From: Pyrinomonadaceae bacterium
GTDB lineage: Bacteria; Acidobacteriota; Blastocatellia; Pyrinomonadales; Pyrinomonadaceae
DNA: 6,096 nt
Direction: 5' to 3'
NCBI GenBank assembly: GCA_025937955.1
Contig: JAICQI010000378.1
Location: 1-6,096 of the forward strand
Translations under genes and position numbers: made by a program
The notes under the pieces: generated by a model
Seen by the model: the letters and a program-made list of their open reading frames with translations, nothing else
Database searches by the model: none
Told to the model about the DNA's origin: nothing
Shown: piece after piece, positions 5,023 through 6,096 of the stretch
Position numbering within the stretch: position 1 is the stretch's first letter
Layout: the number at the start of each line of letters is the position of its first letter

Positions 5023-6096
5023 CCACCATGCAAATGTCCCGGTGAAAGACACCACGCGGAAAGGAAATTCAGGCAACGTCCGAATTGAAAAGCTATTGCT
5101 GCTGATCAAGGTGCTGGTGTTGGCCGCCAGCCTTGCGGTGGCGGGCGGTTATTTTTCTAATCGAAGCCAGGCTCAGGGCGATGATCGAAGTCGCGGTCAA
5201 AACCAAAAAGAATATGATCAGCAGATCAGCGACAACGCTCAGCGGATGATGGACCAGGGAAAACAGATCTTCCGTTACGACACATTTGGCTCTGAGGATT
5301 TTTGGGGCGGTAAGTTGCGCCTGCATGAGGCAATTGCGGGCCAGAAGCTGGGGGGAGTGGGGGCTGGCGTAAGTCCGAAGACGGCACTGGCGCTCGGTCT
5401 AAAAGTTGATGCCGAGGCGCTGCCGGCAGATCTGGTAGCTCAGATCAAAGCCGGCAAAGTCGATCTCGACGATCCAGCCACCACGATTGCACTGCTTAAA
5501 TTAAAGGCGGTTGTCGGTGTTACCGGTTTCTTCAGCACGACCGGGCAACTCCGGTCACTTGGAATCCAATGCGCACTGTGTCATTCCACCGTTGACGACT
5601 CCTTTGCTCCCGGCATTGGCAAACGACTCGATGGCTGGGGAAATCGCGACCTGAACATCGGTGCAATCGTGGCGACGGCGCCGAATCTCCAGCCGTTCAG
5701 TGATCTACTCAGTGTGGACGTCGCAACCGTTAAGGCCGTGCTGAATAGCTGGGGGCCGGGCCGTTATGACGCGGAACTGAACATGGATGGAAAGGCTAAA
5801 AGCTCCGATGGCAAGAGTGCGGCGACGATGATGCCCTCAGCATTCGGCCTGGCAGGTGTTAACCAGCACACTTGGACCGGCGGGTGGGGCACTGTTACTT
5901 ACTGGAACGCGTACGTCGCTAACACTCAGATGTATGGCCAGGGTACGTTCTTCGATCAGCGTTTGGAGAATGCCGACCAATATCCAGTTGCGGCGAAGGC
6001 TGGTTGGGGACACAAGCGTGATGCCAGGGACTTGATTACGGCGAAATTGCCCGCATTGCATTTTTATCAACTTGGAATGCCGGCGCCCAAAGCACC
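5009..6096 (+). CDS. Membrane-anchored cytochrome c family protein, N-terminal part (runs off window end)
   Basis: The frame starts at the ATG at 5009 and stays open for 362 codons to the window edge without a stop. Residues 1-28 are hydrophilic, 29-49 form one hydrophobic helix (KLLLLIKVLVLAASLAVAGG), and the rest looks periplasmic: an uncleaved anchor or signal. A charged, Gln-rich linker (about 52-80) precedes FRYDTFGSEDFWGGKLRLHE. The single haem-binding motif so far is CALCH at residues 188-192, followed by FAPGIGKRLDGWGNRDLNIG; these are the only two cysteines in the visible part. It resembles large cytochrome c proteins of acidobacteria that carry a second CxxCH near the C-terminus, which would fall beyond the window; this is recalled, not seen. 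It probably carries electrons in the periplasm or acts as a di-haem oxidoreductase. It is coupled by a 14-base overlap to the transaldolase, an unexpected partner. Confidence 0.88.
   Translation, partial: MSDSSHHANVPVKDTTRKGNSGNVRIEKLLLLIKVLVLAASLAVAGGYFSNRSQAQGDDRSRGQNQKEYDQQISDNAQRMMDQGKQIFRYDTFGSEDFWGGKLRLHEAIAGQKLGGVGAGVSPKTALALGLKVDAEALPADLVAQIKAGKVDLDDPATTIALLKLKAVVGVTGFFSTTGQLRSLGIQCALCHSTVDDSFAPGIGKRLDGWGNRDLNIGAIVATAPNLQPFSDLLSVDVATVKAVLNSWGPGRYDAELNMDGKAKSSDGKSAATMMPSAFGLAGVNQHTWTGGWGTVTYWNAYVANTQMYGQGTFFDQRLENADQYPVAAKAGWGHKRDARDLITAKLPALHFYQLGMPAPKA

Noticed and set aside
5837..6070. Minus-strand open frame of 77 codons near the right edge
   Set aside because: It lies inside the long cytochrome frame on the plus strand and shows no recognisable motif.
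1..6096. Transposon, integrase or CRISPR as cause of the gene decay
   Set aside because: No transposase frame, terminal inverted repeats, target duplications or regularly spaced repeats were seen around the broken genes.

Overview
The window looks like chromosomal DNA from a bacterium of roughly balanced base composition. The family mix suggests an acidobacterial-type (possibly Blastocatellia-like) genome: a two-helix protein next to a Rieske/molybdoenzyme cluster, a RIC repair protein, a DoxX-like membrane protein, a TalC-type transaldolase and a large membrane-anchored cytochrome c. That placement is inference from remembered family resemblance; no marker gene is present.

Layout. Positions 1-414 (+) hold the C-terminal half of a Crp/Fnr-type regulator. 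A small winged-helix reading frame without an ordinary start codon follows (about 463-684, +). Its stop codon overlaps the stop of a convergent uracil-DNA glycosylase-like gene (681-1247, -). Upstream of that gene, on the same strand, are an intact 71-residue two-helix membrane protein (1279-1494) and then a compressed, broken stretch (1491-2283, -). This stretch carries, in order of transcription, part of a polytopic membrane protein with a nonsense codon and a frameshift, about 50 codons of the C-terminal domain of a molybdopterin oxidoreductase, and the C-terminal half of a Rieske protein with a one-base frameshift inside its first cluster-binding box. It reads like a molybdoenzyme/Rieske respiratory operon, possibly for nitrate, reduced to remnants by large deletions.

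The intact gene at 2360-3076 (+) encodes a RIC/ScdA/YtfE-type di-iron protein that repairs iron-sulfur clusters after nitrosative damage. A GTGA-N6-TCAC palindrome lies upstream of it and matches what the Crp/Fnr regulator at the window start should bind. Convergent to it is a TehA-type transporter (3130-3557, -) that keeps only its first and last segments, so it too is a deletion pseudogene.

The right part is intact. A DoxX-like membrane protein (3760-4197, +) is followed by a strong hairpin, then a transaldolase (4321-5022, +). The transaldolase overlaps by 14 bases a long frame for a membrane-anchored cytochrome c (5009 to the window end, +), whose excellent Shine-Dalgarno sequence lies inside the transaldolase coding region.

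Taken together, the left and middle parts look like an anaerobic or nitrogen-oxide respiration neighbourhood in decay: the regulator, its probable operator and the repair protein remain, while the membrane, molybdenum and Rieske components and the transporter are broken. No CRISPR array, tRNA, rRNA or transposase is visible.
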